From Saprospiraceae bacterium (GTDB lineage: Bacteria; Bacteroidota; Bacteroidia; Chitinophagales; Saprospiraceae), in NCBI GenBank assembly GCA_020436935.1, contig JAGQWX010000032.1:1-56527 (forward strand): 56,527 nt of DNA. The letters are read 5' to 3'. The translations under genes were made by a program, and so were the position numbers. This document shows, in pieces, positions 48,101 to 56,154 of the stretch. The stretch's first letter is position 1. Each line of letters opens with the position of its first letter. The notes beneath the pieces were generated by a model, which worked only from the letters and a program-made list of their open reading frames with translations, was not told where the DNA came from and searched no databases.

Positions 48101-48412
48101 GTTGCCAAGGCGTTTTATGGCTTGACAGTTGAAGCATTATCTAAAAAGATTCAAGACAATATTATTAGCAAAGAAGTGGCGACACAAACGGCTTTACAAA
48201 TTGAAGACCTGATTCATTCTATAGTTTTAGATAATGCAAAACCAATAATCGACTGGCAATACAAAACCAACATCACGGGTAAATTACTTATTGAAATTGG
48301 TGACTATCTGATTGATGAAGTTCGAGACAAATACAATGTAGATTTGTCGTTTCAAGAAATGGATAAGATTGCAGAAGATTGTATTGAAGTAGCTAAAATC
48401 CGGTACAAGTGA
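45188..48412 (+). CDS. hsdR: Type I restriction endonuclease, motor/nuclease subunit (HsdR)
   Basis: A 1074-aa DNA translocase and endonuclease. The PD-(D/E)xK nuclease is seen at D154...E168-C-K170 (RPDLVLFVNGIPLCVIECKRPD). SF2 helicase motifs: Walker A GSGKS (349-353), motif II D447-EGH, TGTPL, and VDKLLTGFDEPKNTVLYL, LLQAIARVNR. The C-terminal about 300 residues are the helical contact domain for the methylase core. All active residues seem intact. Its distance from hsdM and hsdS (cargo of five genes between) is unusual. Confidence 0.96.
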   Translation: MDTPSFKEDHISQIPALQMLVNLGYTYLSPAEADRQRGGKTTNVLLEDVLRKQLKEINSIRVSATKTGIFTDENIERGILALKNRPMNKGYIAASERVYNLLTLGQAMEQSIDGDKKSFTLQYIDWKNINNNVFHVAEEFSVMRSTSKEHYRPDLVLFVNGIPLCVIECKRPDMKEPLKQAISQHLRNQQDDGIRSLYVYSQLTLSIATQEAAYATNATPEKFWAKWQEKFSNDEEERNFKGKLQELKNKPLPVSIKEQLFSDRFKYVRQYFDALEQEEILPTEQDNYLIGLCRPERLMDIVFNYVLFDTGEKKVARYQQFFAIKKSMQRIKHVENGKRKGGVIWHTQGSGKSLTMVMLAQAIAMEPSIRNPKIVLVTDRTDLDNQITSTFRKCGKFVENATTGQRLVELLENKSDAVVTTIINKFVAAVKKIEKPLVSHDIFVLVDEGHRTQHGTFNIDMQKTLPNACFIAMTGTPLFKKDKNTAEKFGGLIDAYTVDQAVKDKAVVPLLYEGRVAIQNVNDGPIDTYFNMVMEPITEYQRSDFKKKFSRYDELNGAEEKIYAICWDISRHFRDNWQGTPFKAQLVCDKKLNAIKYKSYLDRIGIVSSEVLISSIDEREGEDSAYEKSTEIENQFWKKMMDEHGNSKSYEKNIISRFKNQKDPEIIIVVDKLLTGFDEPKNTVLYLTRNLQSHKLLQAIARVNRLYPDKEFGYIIDYYGVIENLDGALQLYSSFEDFDDEDLEGTLTNISDEIKKLPQKHSDLWDIFKTIANKRDTEAYQQLLKDEAIRVFFYDKLAAFAKGLKLALSSIQFHREVEGKVINRYKEDLAMFLKLRLAVIKRYSDEIDYKQYVGQIQKLIDTHITTEKIEIITELVNIFDKDKFQLEVENTTGKAAKADKIASRTAKHITEKMDEDPAFYKKFSQMLREAISDYEANRISEAQYLSRVQDIMNNVLAHTDNDIPEQLKDRDVAKAFYGLTVEALSKKIQDNIISKEVATQTALQIEDLIHSIVLDNAKPIIDWQYKTNITGKLLIEIGDYLIDEVRDKYNVDLSFQEMDKIAEDCIEVAKIRYK

Positions 48413-49107
48413 TGACTGTAGCAATACAATTTGGAAGCACAACAATAGACTTTATTTTGGAGTATTCTGACAGAAAATCGCTTGGTATTACGGTAACTCC
48501 TGAAATGGAAGTGTTGGTAAAAGCACCAACTGACACAACCATTGAAAAAGTAAAAGAGAAAATAAGAAAGAAAGCACCTTGGATCATTAAACAAAAAAGC
48601 TTCTTTCTGTCCTTTCAACCAAAGGCGCCAAAGCGGAAATATTTGAGCGGTGAAACCCATTTATATCTTGGGAGGCAATACCGCTTACAAATTTTAATTG
48701 CTCAGGAAGAATCTGTAAAACTAAAAGGCAAATCCATTGAAGTAACTGCAAGCGTAAAATCAAGAGCTAAGGACTTATTAGAAAATTGGTATTTTCAACA
48801 TGCACAGACAAAGTTTCATGAAATTGCTGAACCACTGATTGTCAAATTTAAAAAGTACAAGGTAGAGCCAAGTTCTATTGTTTTACGCTACATGCCAACA
48901 CGTTGGGGAAGTTGTACATCAAAAGGAAAAATCATTTTAAATCCTGAATTAATTAAAGCACCCAAAGGCTGTATTGAATATGTCATTATTCATGAACTAT
49001 GCCACCTTATACATCATGACCATACACAGAAATTTATAGATTTACAGACTAAGGAAATGAAAGACTGGGAAAAATGGAAAATGAAACTTGAAAAATTATT
49101 GGCATGA
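48412..49107 (+). CDS. DUF45/YgjP-type metallopeptidase
   Basis: A 231-aa protein. Typical DUF45 phrases: RKKAPWIIKQ, YLGRQYRL, VLRYMPTRWGSCTSKGKIILNPELIKAP, and the zinc motif in HELCHLIHHDHTQKF (HExxH variant H-E-L-C-H, then D-H). ATG at 48412 overlaps the hsdR stop by 1 nt (TGATG); a GTG codon 3 nt earlier is in frame, but ATG is preferred. Such genes very often follow hsdR in type I loci; the role there is unclear. Confidence 0.92.
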   Translation: MTVAIQFGSTTIDFILEYSDRKSLGITVTPEMEVLVKAPTDTTIEKVKEKIRKKAPWIIKQKSFFLSFQPKAPKRKYLSGETHLYLGRQYRLQILIAQEESVKLKGKSIEVTASVKSRAKDLLENWYFQHAQTKFHEIAEPLIVKFKKYKVEPSSIVLRYMPTRWGSCTSKGKIILNPELIKAPKGCIEYVIIHELCHLIHHDHTQKFIDLQTKEMKDWEKWKMKLEKLLA

Positions 49108-49452
49108 TAATTCAACTTATAAAAGCTAACTCATTCAATAGCCCTAAAAGTCATAAAACACGCCAAGGATTGCAATAGAGTTTTCTTTTTGTCAGCCAAA
49201 ATGTAATTCTTAAGGGAAGGTGACAACATACTAAGGAATAGTCGAACTTTGTGGCATTCAGTAATAAACTATGAAAGCAAACTGAAGATGCCAAGATTGG
49301 AGCATAATCTTACCCAAAATGTACCAATGACAACCCGTTTCAACAATTCAAACTCTTGCCAGCTTACAGTGAGATAAGTCAAATAAAAGGAATTAAAAAT
49401 TTAAATACACCTAATAAAATAAAAACCCAAACAGCCATCCTTAATCCTCCAA
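49108..49452. other. Gap without recognised content
   Basis: 345 nt, AT-rich. No convincing ORF, hairpin, box or repeat; the promoter for the next gene should lie here but no clear TTG/TAnnTTTG pair was found. The open frame 49356-49556 overlaps the next gene and is a shadow. Confidence 0.5.
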
Positions 49453-52400
49453 ATGAAAAACACCTCCACCCACATCCTCTACAGTCCTTCCGACCTATCT
49501 GCCCACAGCAGTTGCAAACACCTGACCCAGCTGAACAAACAAAATGTTCGGGGTGAGATTGCTGATCCTGAAATATACCTGAATCCTGTGTTGCAAATGC
49601 TCAAAGACAAGGGCATAACGTTTGAAGCCAGTCACCTGCAAAAATTGATAGATCAGGGATTGCAGGTGGTAACTATCTATAACGAAGATCGTGATGCAGA
49701 AAGGAAAACGATTGGCACCATGAAGGCAGGTGTGGATGTGATCTACCAGGGGCGACTCAAAGAGGAAGGGAAATGGAGTGGTTGGGCTGATTTTTTGATG
49801 AAGGTGGATAAACCAAGCAAATTGGGAGATTGGTCTTATGAGATATGGGATACCAAGCTGGCCAATGAAACCAAGGCAGGGACCATCTTACAGATTGGGC
49901 TTTACTCGGAGCGGGTAGCACATATCCAGGGTACTTCTCCTGAGTTTATGGGCGTCATCAAGCCGGAAGGGGAGGAGCGCTATCGATGTGATGAATACGC
50001 GGCATATGTCAGATTGGTAAAGAGAAATCTGGAAGATGCGATTGCCAATGATCACACCACCTATCCGGAGCCTGTGAGCCATTGTGACATTTGCAGGTGG
50101 TGGAAGACTTGCCATTTGGTGAGAAGAAAGGATGATCACCTGAGCTATGTGGCCGGCATGGGTAAATCCCAAATGAAGGAATTCAGGCTGAATGGTGTAA
50201 ATACCCTCGAGCAAGTGGCCAAGCTGGATTTGCCCGTCCCTTTTGAACCTGCAAAAGGAATAAAAGAGACTTATAATAAGCTTCGCGAACAGGCCCGATT
50301 GCAATATCAAAGCAGAGAAAACGACTACGAGCCCATTTACGAGATGCTCGACATAAAAGAAGATTATGGACTGAACAAACTGCCCGAGCCTTCTGCAAAT
50401 GACATTTATCTTGATTTTGAAGGAGATCGTTTGGTGGAGCCTGATGGGCTTGAGTACATGATTGGCTATGTGTACAAAGGCAAATACACCGCTCTGTGGG
50501 CAAAAAATGAAGTGGAAGAAAAGGCCATTTTTGAGCAATTCATTGACTTTGCCTTCGCCATAAAAAATGAAGATCCTACACTCCATATTTATCATTATGC
50601 GCCTTATGAAGTAACAGCCTTCAAAAGGTTGATGGGGAAATATGCATCTCGCGAAAATGAGGTCGATGTCCTGTTGCGGTCAAAAACTTTTATTGACCTC
50701 TATGGTGTGGTAAGACAGTCTCTGCGTGCCAGTGTGGAAAAATACTCCATCAAAGATTTGGAAGTATTTTTTGGATATGAACGTAAAATGGATTTAAGAG
50801 CCCTATCCAGGTACAAATCCCAACTGGAATTGATGCTCCAAACGGGGCATTCTGACCAGCTTACGGCAGAAACGATAGATGCCGTTCAACTCTACAACCA
50901 GGATGATTGTGAATCGCTGGTCAGGCTTCAGTTCTGGCTGGAAAAAATCAGAGCTGAACTTATTGCCAAGGGCACGAACATTACACGGCCTGAAGATGGT
51001 AATGGTGAAGCCAGCGAAAAAATCACTGTACATCAGGAACGTATACGACCAATGATGGAGGCTTTGCTGAAAGGAGTTCCTGACATAAAATCTGAACGAA
51101 GCAAAGTCGAACAAGCGCAATTCATTCTTGCACACATGTTGGATTGGTATCGACGAGAGAACAAGTCCTTTTGGTGGGAGTATTTCCGATTAAAAGATTT
51201 ACCGGAAAATGAACTCCTGGACGAGCGCAAAGCCATTGCATCCCTTAAATATACGGGGCAAAGGGAAGGAATAAAGAAAAGCTTTATTGACACTTATACT
51301 TTTCTACCTCAGGAATGCGATTTGCGTCCAGGCAATTCATTAGAAGACCAGGATGGAAATAAAATAGGAGATATTCATGAAATAGATATTGATGCAGGTA
51401 TTCTCCGGATAAAAAAGGGACCAACGAAAATCGGTCACCCCCACCCTACTTCGGTCATCCACCAGGAAATCATAAGCTCTAGTGACAAAGAGAAAGCCAT
51501 CATCAAGATGGCCGAATGGGTTGTGGAAAATGGCATGGAAAGTAGCAGCGAGTTACACCGGGCTGCGCGACAAATGCTCATGAATGTGCTGCCTACCACT
51601 GTAGAAGTACCGATTGCTCATGAAGATCTTGTTGAAAGAACCTTTGATTTTGCTGCTAAACTTGATCACAGTTATTTGCCCATTCAAGGTCCACCCGGTG
51701 CAGGCAAGAGTCATACGGCTAGCCATCTGATATTCCGTTTGGCCAAAGCGGGCAAAAAAATTGGCATCACCGCACTCAGCCACAAAGTGATCAGTAACCT
51801 GCTCACCAAGGTTTGTGAAGTTGCTGAAGAGAATGAATCACACATCCATATCATTCAAAAGATCAAACCGGGTGATGATAAAAATGGACCATGGCAATAC
51901 GCAACAGACGATAGAGCAGTTGTGGCAGCTATGGGTAAGGTGAACGTAATTGCCGGAACATCTTTTATGTGGAGCAAGACAGATTATGAAGACAGTGTGG
52001 ATTATCTCTTTGTGGATGAAGCCGGCCAACTTTCTTTGATTGATACGCTTGCGGTTGCACACGCTTGCTTTAACCTGGTACTTCTTGGCGATCCGCAGCA
52101 GTTGAAACAACCACAACAAGGGGTACACCCCGAAGGCACGGAAGTATCTGCTTTAGAACATATCTTGAGCGGAGAGAAAACCATATCTGATGATCAAGGC
52201 GTATTTCTGGCCAAAACCTGGCGTATGCATCCGTCCATCAATGCTTTTGTATCTGAGCTTTTCTATGAAAATCGTTTGCGTTCAAAATCGAATCTTCATC
52301 AACAGCAAATCATAGGCTCTAAGTATGCAGGCGCAGGACTTAATCTCGAAGAAGTAGAACATGCCGGAAACACGAGTTCATCATCCGAAGAAGTGGACAA

Positions 52401-52830
52401 GGTAGCGGAGATCGTTGCCCAGCTTACAGGAGGCGATGTCCGGTTCGTCAATGAGGATGGTAATGAAGCAACCTTAACCGCTGCCGATATAAAAATCATC
52501 ACTCCATACAATGCACAAGTGCACGCCATCAAGCAACGCCTTCCAAAATTAGACGTGGGAACGGTAGACAAATTTCAAGGCCAGGAAGCACCGGTAATCA
52601 TTTATTCGGTGGCTACGTCTGGTGTAGAAGAAGCACCCAGGGGCATGGATTTCCTGTTTAGTCCAAATCGATTTAATGTGGCTGTGTCTCGCGCGCGAAC
52701 CCGATTTATCATGGTGGCCAATCCGGCAATTTTTGAAGCAGAGTGCAAAAGCCCACATCAGATTAAACTGGCCAATTCATTTTGTAGGTTTAAGGAGATC
52801 AGTCAAGGACATATGCAAAATCTCATCTAA
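49453..52830 (+). CDS. RecB/Cas4-like nuclease, RNase H-like domain and SF1 helicase fusion (TM0106 type)
   Basis: A 1125-aa protein with three parts. Residues 1-230: a RecB-type (Cas4-like) nuclease (WADFLMKVDKPSKLGDWSYEIWDTKLANETKAG) with four cysteines spaced like an iron-sulfur site: C21, C211-x2-C214-x5-C220. Residues about 315-500: an RNase H-like fold (IYLDFEGD about 318; YHYAPYEVTAFKRL; YNQDDCESLVRL). Residues about 720-1100: an SF1 helicase of the UPF1/AAA_11-12 type (GPPGAGKSH about 746; DEAGQLS; LGDPQQLKQPQQG; TVDKFQGQE; FNVAVSRARTRFIMV). Its last codons (MQNLI) already lie in the 24-bp repeats, so the end may be altered. Confidence 0.92.
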   Translation: MKNTSTHILYSPSDLSAHSSCKHLTQLNKQNVRGEIADPEIYLNPVLQMLKDKGITFEASHLQKLIDQGLQVVTIYNEDRDAERKTIGTMKAGVDVIYQGRLKEEGKWSGWADFLMKVDKPSKLGDWSYEIWDTKLANETKAGTILQIGLYSERVAHIQGTSPEFMGVIKPEGEERYRCDEYAAYVRLVKRNLEDAIANDHTTYPEPVSHCDICRWWKTCHLVRRKDDHLSYVAGMGKSQMKEFRLNGVNTLEQVAKLDLPVPFEPAKGIKETYNKLREQARLQYQSRENDYEPIYEMLDIKEDYGLNKLPEPSANDIYLDFEGDRLVEPDGLEYMIGYVYKGKYTALWAKNEVEEKAIFEQFIDFAFAIKNEDPTLHIYHYAPYEVTAFKRLMGKYASRENEVDVLLRSKTFIDLYGVVRQSLRASVEKYSIKDLEVFFGYERKMDLRALSRYKSQLELMLQTGHSDQLTAETIDAVQLYNQDDCESLVRLQFWLEKIRAELIAKGTNITRPEDGNGEASEKITVHQERIRPMMEALLKGVPDIKSERSKVEQAQFILAHMLDWYRRENKSFWWEYFRLKDLPENELLDERKAIASLKYTGQREGIKKSFIDTYTFLPQECDLRPGNSLEDQDGNKIGDIHEIDIDAGILRIKKGPTKIGHPHPTSVIHQEIISSSDKEKAIIKMAEWVVENGMESSSELHRAARQMLMNVLPTTVEVPIAHEDLVERTFDFAAKLDHSYLPIQGPPGAGKSHTASHLIFRLAKAGKKIGITALSHKVISNLLTKVCEVAEENESHIHIIQKIKPGDDKNGPWQYATDDRAVVAAMGKVNVIAGTSFMWSKTDYEDSVDYLFVDEAGQLSLIDTLAVAHACFNLVLLGDPQQLKQPQQGVHPEGTEVSALEHILSGEKTISDDQGVFLAKTWRMHPSINAFVSELFYENRLRSKSNLHQQQIIGSKYAGAGLNLEEVEHAGNTSSSSEEVDKVAEIVAQLTGGDVRFVNEDGNEATLTAADIKIITPYNAQVHAIKQRLPKLDVGTVDKFQGQEAPVIIYSVATSGVEEAPRGMDFLFSPNRFNVAVSRARTRFIMVANPAIFEAECKSPHQIKLANSFCRFKEISQGHMQNLI

Positions 52831-52914
52831 AGTGTACCACTAAATCTCATCCAAAGTGTACCACCAAATCTCATGGAAAGTGTACCAGGGTAAATAGGGA
52901 AAATGGTTCAAGAT
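52817..52914. mobile_element. Three 24-bp direct repeats: possible IS21-type end, copy 1
   Basis: Units at 52817-52840, 52841-52864 and 52865-52888 share the pattern (A/T/C)AAATCTCATnnAAAGTGTACCA(C/G). They are followed by GTAAATAGGGAAAATGGTTC. Multiple short end repeats with a GTACCA core remind of IS21-family ends. No transposase is seen. A second copy in the same orientation lies at 54149-54212. The rest of 52915-53225 has a possible 33-codon frame at 53015 and nothing else. Confidence 0.45.
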
Positions 52915-53225
52915 GAGATTCACTAAATTTTGTTCTTTTAATCCTACCGAAGTTTACACTTTTATCTATTTATAAATTGTTTCATTTTGGGCATTAAACT
53001 AACAAGTAAAACTAGATGGAATTTCTTCAATTAGAGTATCAGCTTACCAATAGTCACTTGCAAATAAAAGATCAAGTGATAAAGGCTGTAAATACGAGTC
53101 ACACGATTCGTAAATAGATCAACAGTTGTATAAAAATTAAGGTTGGAGTTTAGAAAAAATCGCTTTTATAGAAAGCAAAATAAAGACCATAGACTAAGGG
53201 TGCGTGATCATTGAAATGAAAAATT

Positions 53226-54071
53226 ATGAGTAACATAAAATTATTTGAGGAACAAAGAGTTCGGTCTATATATAACACACAGGAAGGAAAGTGGTATTTT
53301 TCTGTTATTGATATCATGCAAATTTTAACAGAAAGCTCTGTTCCTAAAAGATATTGGAGTGATTTAAAAAAGAAATTAGAAAAGGAAGGAAGTCAAGCGT
53401 ACGAAAAAATCGTACGCTTGAAAATGATTGCAGAAGACGGAAAAAATAGAGAAACTGACACTGCAGACACCGAAACGATGCTTAGGATCATTCAATCCAT
53501 CCCATCACCTAAAGCCGAACCCTTCAAACAATGGCTCGCCCAAGTAGGTGCTGAGAGAATTGCCGAAATTGAAGACCCCGAATTGGCACAAGCTCGAATA
53601 AGATTTATCTACAAAGCCAAAAGCTATAGTGATGCTTGGATAGAAAAAAGAATAAGAGGAATACAAGTGCGGGATGAGCTTACCAACGAATGGAAAAACC
53701 GTGGGGTAAAACAAGGCAAAGAATACTTTATTCTTACAGCCGAAATCAGCAAAGCTACCTTTGGTATCGTTCCTAGCGAGTATAAAAATTTAAAAGGATT
53801 AACAAAATCATCTGAAAACCTGCGTGACCATATGACCGATTTGGAGCTGATATTCACCATGCTGGGTGAAGCTTCTACCACAGAAATTGCCAAAAACAAA
53901 AATGCTCAAGGATTTGTAGAAAACCAAAAAGCAGCCAAAGAAGGAGGAAACATAGCAGGAAACGCACGAAAAGAACTAGAAAAAAAATCGGGCACAAAAA
54001 TAGTAAGTGCGCAAAACTTTAAAGATTTAGATAGTGCCAAAGAATTAAATGACAATTCAGATAATAAATGA
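53226..54071 (+). CDS. BRO-N/DinD-like protein
   Basis: A 281-aa protein. The N-terminal half is a BRO-N-type domain (VRSIYNTQEGKWYFSVIDIMQILTESS.PKRYWSDLKKKLEKEG..., TADTETMLRIIQSIPSPKAEPFKQWLA), known from phage antirepressors and the SOS protein DinD. The second half (ARIRFIYKAKSYSDAWIEKRIRGIQVRDELTNEWKNRGV.., EISKATFGIVPSEYKNLKGL) matches the DinD-type C-terminus. It is flanked by two direct copies of the GTACCA-type repeats. Inside it lies a perfect 11-bp inverted repeat at 53394-53420. Confidence 0.85.
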   Translation: MSNIKLFEEQRVRSIYNTQEGKWYFSVIDIMQILTESSVPKRYWSDLKKKLEKEGSQAYEKIVRLKMIAEDGKNRETDTADTETMLRIIQSIPSPKAEPFKQWLAQVGAERIAEIEDPELAQARIRFIYKAKSYSDAWIEKRIRGIQVRDELTNEWKNRGVKQGKEYFILTAEISKATFGIVPSEYKNLKGLTKSSENLRDHMTDLELIFTMLGEASTTEIAKNKNAQGFVENQKAAKEGGNIAGNARKELEKKSGTKIVSAQNFKDLDSAKELNDNSDNK

Positions 54072-54148
54072 ATGTAAAAGGAAATAGCGTTTATTAATAT
54101 TTCTCCAAAGAAAGAAAGAAAGTACTTACTCATAACCAACCCCTTTTT

Positions 54149-54212
54149 CCAAAGTGTACCACTAAATCTCATGGAAAGTGTACCAGAGTAAATAGAGGAA
54201 ATGGTTCAAGAT
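54149..54212. mobile_element. Possible IS21-type end, copy 2
   Basis: CCAAAGTGTACCAC (54149-54162), then one complete 24-bp unit (54163-54186), then AGTAAATAGAGGAAATGGTT matching 52888-52908 with small changes. Same orientation as copy 1, so the pair forms direct repeats of about 64 bp around the BRO gene. Confidence 0.45.
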
Positions 54213-54334
54213 CTTTACCACCAAAAGAGGTGAAAGTTGTCCATTAAAAGAAATTATCAAAATAATTCCATTTAATGTACCAAGATTGTACTTTACCGTA
54301 CGTTAGTCTGAAAGTCAAAAAATGAAACCTGAGG

Positions 54335-55126
54335 ATGTCATACATAGCATCAATTTCCATAAGCACGGATAAAAACAATCCATTCCCTTTCAATATTCCA
54401 GCAGTGAAATATGCAAAGGATATTGATTTAAATAGCCCTATCAACTTTTTTGTTGGTGATAATGGTACAGGTAAGTCAACATTACTGGAAACAATAGCTT
54501 TTAGGCTTCAATTGCCTCATATTGATGGGTCTGATTATTCAAAAAAATCGTTCCAGGCAGCCATAAAACTTGCTTCGTACTTGGACTTAAAATTTCAAAT
54601 TGACAGACCGATTGGATTTTTCTTTAGAGCTGAAGACTTCGGAGATTATTTGAATAGTGTGAATAGAACAGATGCTCAACTGCATGCTCAACTCGATTAT
54701 CTAGAGGGCGAAGTGTCTAAAGAAATTATTCAGCAAATGAAAGATAATGCCAACCACCAGATCTATCATATGCGCAATAACTATGGCCAAGAGCTGGAGT
54801 CATTCTCTCATGGGGAAGCATATCTAAAGATTATGCAGGAGAAAATTCAAAGACGCGGGATTTATCTGCTGGATGAACCAGAAGCGGCTCTTTCTCCTTC
54901 CAAACAATTGGCTTTAATGAGTTATATAATGGATCATTTAAAGCATAACAACTCTCAGTTTATCATTGCAACACATTCGCCCATATTGATGTCATTACCT
55001 AAAGCCATAATTTATGAAATTACTGAATCAACAATGCAAAAAAAATCATTAGAAGAGTTGGAGCATTATATCATAACTAAAAGCTTTTTAAACGACCCTG
55101 AGTTGTACTTGAGGCATTTTGAATAA
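54335..55126 (+). CDS. Small ABC-type ATPase (COG3910-like)
   Basis: A 263-aa protein with a complete ABC-type ATPase core: Walker A GDNGTGKST (41-49), a signature-like SHGEAYLK (about 152-159), Walker B IYLLDEPEAALSP (about 175-187) and the H-loop IIATHSP (about 210). There is no coiled coil, nuclease or membrane part. Lone ATPases of this size are common in Bacteroidota, role unknown; they may be relatives of OLD or Rad50-type defence ATPases. It starts 122 nt after repeat copy 2. Confidence 0.9.
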   Translation: MSYIASISISTDKNNPFPFNIPAVKYAKDIDLNSPINFFVGDNGTGKSTLLETIAFRLQLPHIDGSDYSKKSFQAAIKLASYLDLKFQIDRPIGFFFRAEDFGDYLNSVNRTDAQLHAQLDYLEGEVSKEIIQQMKDNANHQIYHMRNNYGQELESFSHGEAYLKIMQEKIQRRGIYLLDEPEAALSPSKQLALMSYIMDHLKHNNSQFIIATHSPILMSLPKAIIYEITESTMQKKSLEELEHYIITKSFLNDPELYLRHFE

Positions 55127-55246
55127 GACTCTACTCTCAACAAATAGTGATTCATTATGACACATAATAGGGTGCATTTCATGTCTTCGCGCTAATTATT
55201 TGAATGAAGAACAAGATGTGATGTTATGAAATGTGTAGGGTAAAGC

Positions 55247-55287
55247 GGTTAGGGTTTATTCGGTTAAACTGGTTATTCGGTTAATTT
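55247..55287 (+). repeat. GGTTATTC dispersed repeat, plus-strand copy
   Basis: AGGGTTTATTCGGTTAAAC, then TGGTTATTCGGTTAATTTTTC. The same as 18572-18612 (minus strand), apart from TTTGG/TTCGG changes. Related to the octamer array at 56155. Confidence 0.65.
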
Positions 55288-55455
55288 TTCGACATATCAT
55301 ACAAAGAACCAAGCTTTGGGTTTTCTGTTTTTTGCAAAATTGCTGAATTGCTGGAATTGCGAAAATTGCTGGAATTGTATAAGGAAACCGAAAAACAACT
55401 GTCCGAGCCGGCACAAGGCAAAAAAACGAAGACTGATGGAACGTAAGCTTAAGTA

Positions 55456-55482
55456 AAAACTCCTCAGCCAAGGGCGAGTTTT
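55456..55482 (+). terminator. Possible terminator
   Basis: AAAACTC (55456-55462) and GAGTTTT (55476-55482) form a 7-bp stem with a 13-nt loop that can form a further short CCT/AGG pair. TTTT is part of the 3' arm and AGTTTTC follows. It lies 330 nt behind the ATPase gene, so its relation to that gene is unsure. Confidence 0.35.
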
Positions 55483-55502
55483 AGTTTTCGGGAGGTTTTT
55501 TG

Positions 55503-55530
55503 TTACTTTTTTGACGGTCCAAAAAAGTAA
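55503..55530. repeat. Perfect 11-bp inverted repeat of a common Bacteroidota type
   Basis: TTACTTTTTTG (55503-55513) and CAAAAAAGTAA (55520-55530) with the loop ACGGTC. Sequences of this kind (GTTACTTTTT-loop-AAAAAGTAAC) are familiar from Bacteroidota intergenic regions. The surrounding 55127-55847 holds GAATTGCTGGAATTGC words (55342-55378) and no supported gene. Confidence 0.6.
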
Positions 55531-55821
55531 AAAGCCAAACAGATGACCGAATGATTTATAAACAACAAGCCCCCAAGCATTTGCCGCGAACTTTACCAAA
55601 GTTCCATCCGCAGCAATCACCTTAATCTGAACCACGGGTTTTTTTGTAAGATTTTTAGCGACTGAAAAAAAGTTAGCCCCATTTAAGATGTGTAGCCATG
55701 CAAAATGATTTGAGGATCTCATTACTCAGGATTGGTCATAAATATACCCTTAATGATATAATTTTTATGACTTAGCACCATTTCATACCCGAATTGATAT
55801 AATTAGAAATAATAAGCTTAA

Positions 55822-55845
55822 TTTTATACCTTAAAAGGTATAAAA
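55822..55845 (+). promoter_or_regulatory. Palindromic operator before the first Y4mF-type gene
   Basis: TTTTATACCTT, AA, AAGGTATAAAA: perfect 11-bp arms around 2 nt, ending 2 nt before the ATG at 55848. HipB-type proteins bind such palindromes in their own promoters, so autoregulation is likely. The -7 box may lie inside it. Confidence 0.65.
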
Positions 55846-55847
55846 AG

Positions 55848-56057
55848 ATGACCAAATTGAGCCAATTTGTCAAACAAAGAAGGAAGTCTCTCGGGCTGAC
55901 ACAGGAAGACCTTTCTTTCAAAGCGGGGGTTGGATTGAGATTTGTGCGGGATTTAGAACAAGGAAAGCGAAGTTTGCGCATGGATAAAGTCAATCAATTG
56001 CTGGCATTATTTGGTCATGAACTTGGGCCTGTAGAATCAGAAAGAATTGAAGACTAG
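55848..56057 (+). CDS. HipB/Y4mF-type helix-turn-helix protein
   Basis: A 69-aa Xre-family regulator. The helix-turn-helix is in LTQEDLSFKAGVGLRFVRDLEQGKRSLRMDKVNQLLALFGHEL, the usual phrase of Y4mF-type antitoxins. Normally a HipA-like kinase toxin follows; here no gene follows for 370 nt, so it seems to be an orphan. An exact operator palindrome sits directly at its start. Confidence 0.9.
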   Translation: MTKLSQFVKQRRKSLGLTQEDLSFKAGVGLRFVRDLEQGKRSLRMDKVNQLLALFGHELGPVESERIED

Positions 56058-56154
56058 GCGATAGTGCAGTAAACGAATATCAGGTGTCATCTTTGATGAA
56101 AGGATAATCTGAGATGTTAAGACATGTTTAGAGTGGAGTGTTTAGGGTTTATTC

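Noticed and set aside
49356-49556. 66-codon frame overlapping the start of the nuclease-helicase gene
   Set aside because: Shadow of the real gene in another frame; no coupling or motif.
53015-53116. 33-codon frame in front of the BRO gene
   Set aside because: Too short, no recognisable motif, no start signal that favours it.
55297-55722. 141-codon open frame on the minus strand
   Set aside because: It runs through an inverted repeat and a common intergenic sequence; low-complexity phrases (QFQQFSQFQQFSNF) follow GAATTGC words.
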